A stretch of DNA of 64,000 nucleotides from Hymenolepis diminuta (taxonomy: Eukaryota; Platyhelminthes; Cestoda; Cyclophyllidea; Hymenolepididae): positions 654,592 to 718,591 of the forward strand of contig CAADRB010000054.1 in the NCBI GenBank assembly GCA_900708905.1. The letters run 5' to 3'. Positions within the stretch are counted from its first letter, which is position 1, and each line of letters opens with the position of its first letter. Below are positions 36,251 through 48,840 of the stretch, piece by piece. Position numbers and translations under genes: made by a program. Below the pieces are notes generated by a model. It was not told the DNA's origin, searched no databases, and saw nothing but the letters and a program-made list of their open reading frames with translations.

Positions 36251-39200
36251 TTTCGTATACGCATATGATCTTTAAATGAATTCAATTTTCACTACTGAAA
36301 GTATTCTTTCCGTGGAAAGACACTGATCTGCGTAGCAGACGGGAAATTGAGAATCCCCAATTGTAACAGACTGAGGCCATGTTCGCTGGATTTAGAGTTA
36401 CGGAGAACAAGAAGAAAGCGAAAGGCCTAAGACGAACTGTCGGAGCGATGGAGAAAAAGAGTGAGAGCAACTGTTGGATAAAATGAATAATAATAATAAT
36501 GATACTATAAGAAAATCAACAATTTTACTGTTAATTATTACAAATATTACATATTTGTTAAAGTGTGCTAAATTGCAAGGCAGCTGCATTGCACACGTTT
36601 GCTTAATCCCGTGTCATTATTATGGCTATTTTTGGAGGTTAGTTAAGTTATAATAACTACAAAATCAACTAAGTGATGTGCTGGAGATAAAATCTGATAA
36701 GACAGTCTGGTAGCTATGTTTTATTGAAATCTGAGGTGTAGGTTCGGGCCAGGGGTATGATTAAGTCTGACTATTTATAGATACAAAGTTGACAAAGACT
36801 GCGGAACCGTTTATAAGTCAGTGGGAAATTCTGCTGAGTGCTTAGGAGAAAACGGCTAACAAACCGAGAAAGGGAATATTGTGCTTAATGGCCGATATTT
36901 GACAGTTCCGGTTATGGGCAAGGTGTCTAATAATGTCAACTTAGACACTATAATGTCGTTCAAATCTTTCCAGCTCATGAAAGATTTGCTTTAGCATATT
37001 AAGTGTATACGCGTCATCCGTACCAATTACTTTCGATTGACCTCATTTTATTTGAATGAGTTCACATTAGGGTTTTGGGTAATAAAGGTACACAGTTCGC
37101 AGGAGAAAATGACTAACTTTCTCAAATGTAGCATAATTTTTTCTGACATAATTTGATCCCAACTAGTAAAAAGTTTTCATAAATCAGTAACATATCTGAC
37201 GAAATCGCGAGCCAATTGAATTGAAGTACTTCTATCTCAAAACACAGTCATTTTGGGACCGATAGAAATAATATAAGCCCCATTTTAATTGCATTACACT
37301 TTAGCCTTTCTGGGTGAAAACAAATTCTTGAGTCTGTCCTACTCTTACAGAGGTCATTTTTTGTAGGGAATTGTGATAATAACACTAAGAGGTGGTTTAT
37401 TGGGGACATGTAGGTTTGGTTAGAGCACAATGGACAATTTATGCTAAATACAAAGAATACGAAACCTATCAATCTCAGCCCACGCAAAAATATTAATACA
37501 AACCATTTTCGAAAGTGGCCATTAAAGAATCGAGTTTTCTCGTTCTACGCTTTATACATATTGAGGACTCGTGAAGCCGAAATGGAGAGGAACTATAAAA
37601 AGTCGCTGTGTTTATGTACACCCTATTTTTGGATTTTGCGTAGGATTGATAAATGACTGAATAAAGGAAAAAATTTCTGAATGGTTGAATGACAGTATGT
37701 TGCATTTGAAGCATGTCGGAGGTGGATATAAGTAATTAAAACTTTTCCGCTAAAACTTACTTAAAATGGCATTTGTATTTTACAGCATCAAGGAATAAAA
37801 GTTCAAAGAATTGAAAGAAATATTGAGAGTGTAATGGAGTAGAGAAACAGGGAAGAATGAGTCGATGGTACTTTTGAATGAAATGTATGAAGTGAAGTTC
37901 ACTACTACACAGGGCACTGAACTCATTGGGTAGCCCAAATAAAGCGCATATACGACCGCACATTAATTACTCATACTGAATGACGAGGGAAGAAAAACCA
38001 TTAGGTGGCTGAAATCATTCAGTAGTATTGAAATCCTCACATCATCTCACGGGGAAAAATCGGAGATTATATTGAAAAAATGGTGGCCATTTTTAAATTT
38101 TTCTCTAAATATGAAGGATATTTCAATATAGTTTTCATCGGTTCATCCAGGGACAGAGGTTAAATATTAAAATCTAGGGGGTTTGAAGAACGGTTTGAAA
38201 AAGTTTCTTTTAAGGGTTACTATGAGCAGTGTTAATAAATCAGCGCTGTTAACAATCTTCAAAATAATATATAAGCTTGATGATTCGGTGTAATAATGCT
38301 AATGCTAATTAATAATACCTCAAATTAGAGCCTTTGAAGTCCGAAACCTGGGAAAGTGTACACACTGAGTATGCAGGCGATCAGTAAATGTTGGTCACTA
38401 TTTACAGGGCTGCTGGAAAGACTATAAGGCGAGCTTACTGGCTATTACCAATTATGAAATATAGTTAGGGAGATATGATTTAAGCAAGCGGAGAACTTAA
38501 TTCAATGAATTAGCTCCACTTATCTCGATTTAACTATCAATGCGAATGCGTCTGGTACCAGAATTTGTAATAACAGAAAAGACTGGAAGAAAATTGTCGG
38601 ATTCTGACGTATTAAAAGTTCACCATTATCAATGAAGACGCAGACCAAGTCAAATGAGATTTCTGCGGAGAAAATCATATTTTTAATGCAAATTTAATGC
38701 AGTACTACTTACAAATCTCCTGGATACTGTGAGAAGACCTGTCTTTGGAATATGATGTCCAGCCATGGTCAAGAGAAGGATCTCATTGAAAAATCTCCCA
38801 ACCAAGTTTTGACAATAGAGCCTATTTGTTAGAACTTTTATGATATACCGACCTAACTTTTGACCTGACTTTTGGGCGATAAAGTAAAGACAAAATGCAC
38901 GAAATACACGAAATCATGTAGGAGTTACTATGCTCTCAAGTAACGTAGTAAAATTTACTCTCTAATTATATTAAAAGTACATTCCTTAAAACAAATGATG
39001 CGGTTATGCATAATGTGGGAATGAATGCTAACCATTACTTTACACAACACATGCCCAGATATTGGAATCTCACCCTCTATTCTTTCTTCAGGAATCTGTT
39101 AGGTAACATTCCAGCGAGGTATGCATCGACGGGCATCAGGAGAGAATAATAACATTAGTAGTGTCTGGCACTTTATTCTAAGGAGAATCTAAATTTCTGA

Positions 39201-41770
39201 CATTTTCTGAGCCATCACATCCCTCTCCTACATTGGCCTTATTCCAGCTATCTTACATTCTGTCCGAAAAGTGCGTTGTTTTCGCATCTTATCCCGGGTA
39301 AGCACCACTCCGTATAATGCGCCTCTCAGGAGTACATTCACTTCAACTCCAGAGCATTTTAAAAATTTCTTCACTATTGTAATAAATTATTTTGTAATTA
39401 GTAATACTGTACTTAGTATATCACTGAATCCATATAATTTGGAACGTTTACCAGTGAAAAAATCTTACAATTATTAAATTTTTACTTTCTCTTTTCTTGT
39501 TGATTGAAGATAGAAATTATCAAATCTTTAAAATATTAGCAACCCCAATATGCTCAATTATAATTTTTTAATAAAAATATTAAAACTCAGTTTCCTATTT
39601 TCCAAAGGAATCCCCTAAAAACAAATCACTTTGAACTCTTCAGTAGGACGAGAAGAAAGTCAACCAAAGTCTCAAATTTCACTGAGAATATTCCTCTCCC
39701 AAGAATTTATTATACTCGAAAAAGAAGAAAAACCCGGTTCATTTCATTAGAAGAATTAAAATATATGCATTTTTGAATTCTTTCCGATTTAGAGTTCAGT
39801 TAATTTTGAAAGCACTTTGAATGGATATGTAGTACCTGAACACCTTGACTCATTGGTCCACCTAGTTTCCTTACCCAATGCGCGACTGCCAATTCATACC
39901 TTTTCCACAACTATCAATGAACAAAGAAGACGAAATCGATCATTTCCCTTTTTCCTTACAATTCGGATCGTTCTCATTCACCATTAACATCTCTCTCCTT
40001 CCAATTTCCTCTTCCTTCCCCTTCCGTCTTTCCCTTCCCATTCACTTCCAATAACCTATGGTCTTACTAACGCTTGGTCTTCTTACTCGTTAAAAGCCGA
40101 TGTCTCCTATTTGTCTATCGGAGATCATTAGTTTTATGGGAGGATATTAAGCCCAACTCGGTCCAGTTCCTGAAGTAGTTACGGTAGATGCATGATGAGT
40201 CACTGTTCGTTCATCGGTAATGTATACTTTACGTAGTTAGTGGATGTCTCAAAGTATATGTGTTTGGCCATAAATTTTGACAGTTATGGGAAAAGTGGAA
40301 ACATCCTCGAATTCGGCTCTTGGATTTAGCTTCAGCCTTTTCGAGCTGCTTAAGAAAGTTCAATTAAGCTCATTGTAAAGTACAACATAAAGATGAAAAC
40401 GCCCACCCGATTTATGTGAACATAAACACATGGAGCGTTTTCAGCCATTCGCTATAAATATTTGATTGTAAGGTGCTTCTATTTGTCACCTCCACATTGC
40501 TACATCGATATTCTTTTTCGTTCCAATTTACTGTAATTGAATTCTGTTCCATTAAATATTAGTTTACTATAACCGAGTAATAAATTTTCCTATTTACTCG
40601 TTTTCAAGGTTGGAACACGTTAAAATATTTGAGTTTTTTTTAATTATGAAGTTTTTATTTCCGTTATAATTCCCACTTCTTTTACACGATATCGGTACTT
40701 ACCTCACGAATTTTACACATCAGGCGCCTGTCATATTTACAAAAGGAAGTCGTGGCAAAATATTAATTAATGTAACAGATTTATGTAAATGTGAAAGATT
40801 TATCATTTCAAATGCTAAATTTTGTAATGTCTCCGTTGTTCATTTTCGTAAAGTATGACCCCTCTATGCTGTAGCGTTGCTAGGATATCTAGTTCTGTTG
40901 CTATGATATATCCTCTCAATAGATATCGTCAGGCTACAGTTCATTCAAACTCAGAGAGAAAGAGAAGGCAAGATAGATATGCAATTACCTCAAAATCGCT
41001 TTATTAAAATTTTAACAAGACCACAAATAGGAGAAAATAATTACTGACTGTCCCGATGAAGAGGGGATTTGTTTTAACTAACTGCCCAGGTACTCGATCC
41101 AGCATGCAGCGGCTTATTCATTTGACAGAGACCACCCTAAGGACATTGTTCAGCAGTCGAAAATACAAAGACTCAGTGGCTTTATGTTGATGGCTCCTTA
41201 TCACTAAATTTATTTTTAATGCTTATTTAACTCATTATTTTGCTATCATTAATTCAATTAAATGTTTACACAGAAAAATAATATTTCAAGTGTCTTATTT
41301 GATAAATAGGTGCTCTAATGGTGTTTTTTGAGGTCAGTGACAGGACTGAAATTTAGACAGTAAAATCAAAGTTGAACAAAATATTTATTTTACCAAAATT
41401 TCATATTAGGTATTTTGCTAATTGAGATTATATTATGTAAAATATTAACTTTGGTCAGCAAGTGTTACCATAGAGTATTCATATTTGGCAACCCAACTTC
41501 TTGGAACTTTAGCTAAAATTTATTTGTTAAAATATGCAGTGGTAATAATAATATCCATTTAACGTGTGTTTCAAATGTAAATATTACAAATAGTTACCAA
41601 GCGGTGATTATTTGAAAGTTAAAATGCAAAGAGGACACAGATTTAGGCCATATTTTGGGATGGGTTTTCTGGTCTTGCTGGTTTTTAACTTTGAAATTTT
41701 ATTATTTTTGATACACCTATCAGGCATTTCATCTAGTAAGTATCTCGTTAGAAAACGGTACTTTAAATTC
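36251..41770. other. Long intergenic stretch, no supportable gene
   Basis: About 5.5 kb of AT-rich DNA with only short open frames. A polypyrimidine stretch lies near 39985-40050. Two exon-like segments (39093-39118 and 39249-39299) have good splice signals but no clear frame or partner exons. Confidence 0.4.
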
Positions 41771-41774
41771 TTAA

Positions 41775-41882
41775 CCAATCAATCCTTCAAAGGAATTTAA
41801 AAGTCAGTCCAATCACTTTCAAACCGACATTAGAGTAGCCAACCAATCACAAAGCCAATTGGCACCCAGACCGCTATAAAAG
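41775..41882 (+). promoter_or_regulatory. CCAAT/TATA promoter of the EGF-domain gene
   Basis: A TATAAAAG box lies at 41875-41882, 39 bases before the ATG at 41921. Four CCAAT motifs precede it at 41775-41779, 41809-41813, 41843-41847 and 41855-41859; the first three read CCAATCA or CCAATCAC. The spacing puts transcription start near 41905-41912. This is the clearest core promoter in the window. Confidence 0.6.
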
Positions 41883-41920
41883 TTCATCATACCGCGTACA
41901 CGAATTTATTTGCAGCAGTC

Positions 41921-44900
41921 ATGCATCTAGTGAACTTCATTATTTTATTCTTTCCACTAATAACATTAGTCCGCACGTCCACAATCGCCCCAAGAACATC
42001 AGAAGAAGTGACAGAAATTGGAATGGAAATTACTACTTCACTTATTTCTAGTACTGCTGCTCCTACTGATACACCAAATATTGTCAGAAAAATTAATAAT
42101 ACCACTTCAAATTCTGATGACACATCGATTCTAGTCACCAAAACTGACCCTACAAATGCTACTACCGAGAATAGTGCTATCCAGACAGCCACCTCAATTC
42201 CAAATACCACTTCTGCTCCAACCACTACCGCTTCGACTACCGTTTCAACGACTATGACCACAATGCTTGGGAAAAGTGAGGCTGTGGATTTTAGGAAAGC
42301 CTTTATGAATCTCTTTCAGAATCCTCTTATACCAGCTTCCTTTATGAAGACTCCAAGGAATAACCCCCTTTGTGATGATAAAGGTATTCTGCCCTCAAAA
42401 TCAGAAATGGATAACTCAGGCGTAATAGTGGAGGAAGTCCCCAATCCGGAAATTGAGGATAAGGTCCGTGAGATCACGAATACTTTCATTGAGACATTGA
42501 AGTATGACAGGTCGTGGTTTGTCTCTCTTCTCTTCCAAATTCGCAAGGAGCAGAAACGGAGAGAATCAAGAGAATGCACTGCGGCTGAATGTATTTACAA
42601 GATACCCTGTTATCTGTCACAGAGATTCCTAGCTCTCTCGATGTACAGCGAAGTATTCAAACGGGCAAGGGTGCGAGAGGGTTTTGATCTTCTTAGACGC
42701 AGACGACGAAGTCTTGATGGTTTGGAAATGACTGAACGGTATACCTCAGTAGTTGAGGATGGCGAAGCTCCAGTAACTAACTGCACTGGAATTTTTGCAA
42801 ATTATTGCTATAATTCCATTGCCTGTATCTATGTTAACGTTCTGGAAAGTGCGGCTTGCTCGTAAGTTCTGATTTAATAAAGCTTTAATAGAATTTTTTT
42901 TAATAATTATTTTAGAGTTTATGAAAGAAGTTATAGTAGTCGCATTTTACTTCAAATTATCACATTTTCACAGATTTTACAAATACTTCCTGCTCATTTA
43001 TCAGAATTCCAAATTTATTATATTGCTCTCTTAGCCGCATTTGTTGAAGTTTTGGAGATCTTTGTTGATTCCAGAATAGTTACTTCTAAGTACTCGTGCA
43101 CAAGTTCAGCTTCAGGACTTGCGCAAATTCAAAATTGTTTAAAACACAACATTTCACCGAACTTGCGACTCTCTCGACCCAAAATGGTAAACATAAACAG
43201 ATGCATTTCTCTCTGAAACAAAGCGAATTCAAATAAGTATTAAGCGCTTTTAAGAAGCATTAATTGAAGTAGAGTTGGGAAATATTTGAACTGAAACCGG
43301 TCGTGGATATTTTTGTGTGAGAGTGTTAATTAAGTCCATTTGTTCTAAATGAGTACGTTGACTCAATAAAATCGGAAAGGTTTGTGCATTTTTGAATTGA
43401 TATTGAGAAGTAATTCGTGGATTCAAATAAATTTATCCAATTTAATTACAAAAATCACAGCCCGGTCGACAAAAACACATTTAATTTTGGTCGAGACTTT
43501 CATTATTCATACATTTCATAGTCATAAGACGCCAGTTGCGATGTATGTGAGAAGACAAAATCTGTGAAAACAGGAAGAACCAGTTGGTTGGTTTTGTCTT
43601 CACAACAGATTTGCGTCAGCATCAGCCAATCTGTCCACGTGAATATTAAGTGATTGTGCTTTGATGTCCACCATCGCCGTTTTTAGCAATTTTGATAAAC
43701 AAAGCGGTGGTGAAGCAGATGTATTCGCTTTCATATGAGGTACTGATGCTACTCAACTGCAGGAGAGTCGCAATTTACCCAATATTGGATTCATATATAG
43801 ATCAATTTGACCGTATCAACCACAAATAGCATTTTGAGAAGCAAGTCATGGTTATTTCTCAGAAAGGACTTCAAGTTACTTTCATCACAATTGTGTTATT
43901 TCTCAAACATTAATAATAATTTTAATTTTAAAAAATATCTGGTTTCAATATTGCGCCTTTTATCCAGATATCATCTTTAATTAGAATATGCGATTGTTTC
44001 ATTTGAACAAGTGTCCAGGGCGTATTATTAGGATGGTATGATTTGAATGTCATACCTCCAACTTCATTGTCATTCTATTGCTCAATTTCCTCTGCCCATA
44101 TTTCCCTAAAATTGTTTATATAAAATCTTCAATTTTATTAAAAATATGTGAATGTGTAAATTAATTTTTTCCCCAAAATGACTGAAATGTAGTAATTAAA
44201 TTAAATTAATAATCAAAACTAAGAAAAATTACTGTTGGTCATTCGTATATTCAATGAGTTAGATATTTCCAGTTGTGATCTTTCAAATTTAGCATCGTTT
44301 GGACAGGTTCTTCACCGAAAGGTCCTTGTAATTGGATAGAATTCCTCTGTAAATACCGAGGACAAGATGCTTTAATTAAAAGAGTAATAAAATTACATTT
44401 AGAAATGACAAAATAACCTCCATTTATAATGCCTTACAATAGTATTCAAGATAATTTTTCATTATCCATTAATAAATTTTTGTCATGCATATCCCGTTTT
44501 TTATAAGATAAATTTAATTTAAAATTTTTTCTTGCATGTTTAAAAAATTATGGGACTTTGATATTTGGAAAAAAATGCGTAATAACGAATTCATTCCTTG
44601 ATAAGAAATATTCTGTCATCAACCCCATCTCACTCCTCCCTCGTGGTACCTGAGTTCACACGGTTGGAACAGTTATTATTATTACACACGGCGATACAAA
44701 ATTCGCCGTTTTTAATTGTGGAAAACAACTGACATCGAAAAATGGGAAGTTCTGTGAATGACAAAAGGGAGGGGGGAGGGGGAGGAGGAGGGAGTGGGGG
44801 GAAGGGGATCAAAATGATAGGTGGAGAACAACGTCAATTTATCAAAGAGTCTTACTACATCTGACTTTTGGATTCAGGTTCAACAATATTCTCCAAGTAG

Positions 44901-47886
44901 ATATTTCACATTCCCACATCCAACTTTCGTGATTCGTCCCCAAGATAGCAGCAAATGCCCGTCTACAAAGTTCATTTCTATTCAAGAAGGATCGGTTTTG
45001 TCACTTTATTTCATTTTTCCTTTCAAAGATTAAGGTGGCACATTATGTTATATGATATTCCGTAATTTACAGTTTTAACATGGCATACTTTATATTTTCA
45101 TGATCCTATTGTGGAGAAGAGAAACATTTCTCCATTACTCATTATTGTCTATTAAATGACCCAAAATCCTCACGATCTAAAGAGAAGAGAACACAAATAT
45201 TCAACAATTATTCAAACAAGAGGGCATTTCTAGGTAGAAATCAACTTTATTATTCAGCCTTATATATTATAGATCAGTATAAAAACAAAGCGAATTTTTC
45301 ACTCACATATGGTTAACATAGACCGTTCGTATTCCCAGGGTACCCAGCGACAAAATATATTCACTTTTCTCTAAGTTAATTTTTTAAACCACATGGTTGA
45401 CCTTTTACATTATTGCGCTCGATTCAAATGCACTTGTCTGCAGACGCGAAGAAGGACAGGATGAAGGGTACCGTATTTTTGGATGACACTTTACAGCTTA
45501 TAAATAATAAAATAATCCATGTACACATGTCAAGTGTTCCTTCAAAACAAAATTCAATTAGCATGTTTTTAACTTGCGATAACTTAATCAAAGCCAAAAA
45601 GTTTGTTTTCCCGCATTTTCAGGCATAAACCAGAGAGTCATCAAATCACATCTCAGGTATATCCTTTTTGATAGTCGTTGTTTTCTGTGTTCCTTCAAAT
45701 AGCAGACTTTCAGTGGGGAGCAACACAAAATGTTTGAATAAATGCCAGAATATCCGATCTAACCCCAAAATATTAGACATTCATGGAATGTTTCTCATGT
45801 CGAAAAAGGAAAGCTTCTAATTATAGTAACTTGCATTAGCTATGCAAATCGTCAAGGATTTGTTTGATAAATTAACATAAAAGGATACCAGGATAATTGC
45901 CACATTTTATTTCGCAAATACAATATCAGTATCTCTATCAGAGATCCAATTGGTATCATAAATTACGAAAAGAACGTAAGAATGACATTTCCACCACAGT
46001 TGATTAGATGAAGTGTTTCATATGAAATATTCCAAATATGCGCTTATTCCTGCGCAAAAATACTAATATAAAAGAAATTACCTGCATGATTTCAAATTTT
46101 CCTGGAGACTTTCATTCCTGCATCGAATAGCACTTCCATCTGATCTTTGAATCTACGTAAAAGACTTCAATTTGATGCAAATCGTTGCTCCACAACAGGG
46201 GACGGGGGAGGAGAGGGAGGAGGGGGCTCCGAATTTACTTTATCTTCAACTCCGCTGTTTTCATTGCTATTTCTAATAGAGACTTTATTTCAAGGCAGAA
46301 ACGATTGCGTTTAATTTATTTCAAAATAATAAAATAATAAATGACTGGAGTTGTTTTTTGCTCTCGGATGACTTTTTCAAATTCGATTTAATCAGCATTT
46401 CAAATCCAGTTTTTCCTTATTTTGGCAGTGAATAACATAAATTTCTAGAGAGTATGAGAGAGATCATTAATTTATTAATGTTATTGGCTAATTATAAAGG
46501 AGCAAAGCAAAAGGAGCTGAAAATTATAGTTGGGACCACTATAAATTACTTCATTTGAATAGAAGATGCACTTTTATGATTAGTCGCAAAAGAAATCTGT
46601 GAAAAGTTTTAAATTAACTGAATATTATTTTAAAATTTCAGATGCATGCCAGGCTACACTGGTCTTCGGTGTGACCTCTACGACCTTTCCATAACCCTTG
46701 CGACGTTATCCCAATTTAGTACCACCACGATCGACATTGAAGATCTTGAACCTGAGGATTCTGCTAAAATGTATAGCGTTCTGGATGCCACGGCGTAAGT
46801 TAAATATCTGATTGCATTCATAAATGTGACTCCGCTAAAAATTTAACAGTTTTAACTTCAAATACACTTATTATATAAAAATCTGTTATTTTTTTATTGT
46901 ATTTAATTATATTTTTAAATTTATTGGCTCTTTTAATTTTTTATTTGTTAAATTCATCACTTATAATATTTGTTTGGTATTTTAGACGATACACTTATTC
47001 GGCCTTCACGATAGATCATATGCCCTAAATTTGGGTACTGTATCAACAAAGTTTTAGCCAATCTCGTATGCTTTTCTTTCACAAATCCAACCCCCAAAAC
47101 ATCCATGCTCTCCTCTATCGTATATGCATGCTGGATTCAAGAAGATGAGAACAGATCAACTCAAAGTATACCACCGAGCACAAAGTCTTACAGTGTTCAG
47201 ATATTCCTTTCACCCCTCTGTATATATTTTTCCGCATCCCATAATACGTATCCTCTAAAATTCAGCATGTAGTATCAGTTTAATGCAAATGTAACTTTTC
47301 TTTAGATATGCATAATTTTGTCTTTTCTTTTTTCATCTCCAATTGAAGGCAGGGTGAAGTGTGAGCTTGTGGCGAAGCAGTTGAAGTGCTCATCTGCGCG
47401 AATTCGATGCAATTCCGGTCAGCGGAATGACCAATCACGAAGGTTACAACTTACAAACAAACAGAGTGGAAGAATTAGTAATCTTGTCAATATTGTTTCA
47501 ATAAAAGTTAACTTCCAGATCATTATTGCCACGTAAACATTGTAATATAACTACTTAAGGAATGGATGTGGAGGAAATTAAGATAAAACCTGCGCTATTT
47601 GTGTGCTTGTAATACAACCTCCCGAATCTAAATAATTTTATATACCTGATGTAAAAAAACCGGACTTCCCTCGATATATGAACTGTACAGACCAATGCCA
47701 TTTGATTTAGGCAAATTCACTGTCTTAACTGTTCTGATTTTGTTATTCATGGCGAATTTAAGTGCACCGCTGGATTTGGGCTCGAATTTTAAAAAAATGT
47801 TTGATTTTATTCATAAAGGAGAAGCTGACAGAAGATGTCTGCTTTTGGAGTTGAGAAAAAATGATTCATCAACACAAGAAAAATAA
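41921..47886 (+). CDS. Secreted/membrane precursor with one EGF domain, candidate EGF-receptor ligand
   Basis: EGF ligands (TGF-alpha, Spitz, neuregulin) are made as membrane precursors and cleaved to activate EGFR; this role is inferred here. Exon 1 is 41921-42861 and exon 2 is 46642-46794. The third exon is either 47691-47886 (429 residues, with a hydrophobic segment FTVLTVLILLFMANL about 374-388) or 46986-47028 (378 residues, secreted). Residues 1-17 are a signal peptide. Residues about 25-115 are Thr/Ser-rich with many NxT/S sites, so mucin-like. Five arginines at 259-263 form a furin-type site. Cysteines 288, 296, 302, 313, 315 and 324 give the exact EGF spacing C-x7-C-x5-C-x10-C-x-C-x8-C, ending MPGYTGLRC. 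The intron falls between the fourth and fifth cysteines. It lies 39 bases after a TATA box. The third exon is the least certain; 47695-47886 might instead be a separate small secreted protein. Confidence 0.6.
42876..42881 (+). terminator. Poly(A) signal just inside intron 1 of the EGF-domain gene
   Basis: AATAAA lies 14 bases after the exon 1 donor (CTC|GTAAGT). Unspliced message would stop at TAA 42863-42865 and could be polyadenylated here. That would give a 314-residue product lacking the last two EGF cysteines. Confidence 0.45.
44587..45081. repeat. Left arm of a 495-bp inverted repeat
   Basis: This arm is the reverse complement of 48346-48840, identical wherever I compared it. It starts GAATTCATTCCTTG and ends CAGTTTTAACAT; the flanks diverge at once on both sides. 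It holds a purine-only G-rich tract (about 44764-44808). No terminal inverted repeats or target-site duplication are visible. It lies in intron 1 of the EGF-domain gene. Confidence 0.9.
45082..46641. other. Intron sequence between the left repeat arm and EGF exon 2
   Basis: AT-rich intron sequence with a second short G-rich purine tract near 46197-46231. No exon or repeat can be supported. Confidence 0.4.
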
Positions 47887-48345
47887 GTGTCAAAGGGAAT
47901 ATTTGGATGAAAACTTTACATGCAATTTGAAATGTGGAAAAATTTATAAATTTTGTTTCGGCGTCCACTTTAACGAATATCATTACAATACGACCTTTTA
48001 ATAATAATTGCATTGGTATTGACACATTACTCCGAAGATTTAATCGACTTTGGAAGCCCGAACGTTTGCAATCACATTAAAGTACACATTCAAGAGCTTC
48101 AAGTGGGCACTTATGTTTCAATATTTCTGGGAATGAAACACATTAACTAAAAATAAGTTTTGAAATATTTATTTACTGACGTCTAATAGGAAGTACCATA
48201 AGACTTATTTTAAACCGCTTGTTTCTGTAGCAGGAGAGAGGATCTAGCTTCAGAGAGAGATCGATGAAGGAAAGATTTAATAAGGTGGACTCTAATTCTC
48301 CTTGAACTTGAGTGAACAAAGCTAGCAAATTCTCTCATTTTTGCA

Positions 48346-48840
48346 ATGTTAAAACTGTAAATTACGGAATATCATATAACATAATGTGCCACCTTAATCT
48401 TTGAAAGGAAAAATGAAATAAAGTGACAAAACCGATCCTTCTTGAATAGAAATGAACTTTGTAGACGGGCATTTGCTGCTATCTTGGGGACGAATCACGA
48501 AAGTTGGATGTGGGAATGTGAAATATCTACTTGGAGAATATTGTTGAACCTGAATCCAAAAGTCAGATGTAGTAAGACTCTTTGATAAATTGACGTTGTT
48601 CTCCACCTATCATTTTGATCCCCTTCCCCCCACTCCCTCCTCCTCCCCCTCCCCCCTCCCTTTTGTCATTCACAGAACTTCCCATTTTTCGATGTCAGTT
48701 GTTTTCCACAATTAAAAACGGCGAATTTTGTATCGCCGTGTGTAATAATAATAACTGTTCCAACCGTGTGAACTCAGGTACCACGAGGGAGGAGTGAGAT
48801 GGGGTTGATGACAGAATATTTCTTATCAAGGAATGAATTC
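48346..48840. repeat. Right arm of the 495-bp inverted repeat
   Basis: Mirror copy of 44587-45081. The arms enclose 3,264 bases that contain EGF exon 2 and both candidate last exons. The lack of any visible divergence implies a recent duplication, gene conversion or an assembly artefact. Confidence 0.9.

Noticed and set aside
44630..45033. Open frames on both strands inside the inverted repeat, mirrored at 48394-48797
   Set aside because: They are duplicated only because the arms are duplicated. One is a translation of the G-rich purine tract (poly-Pro) and neither has start or splice support.
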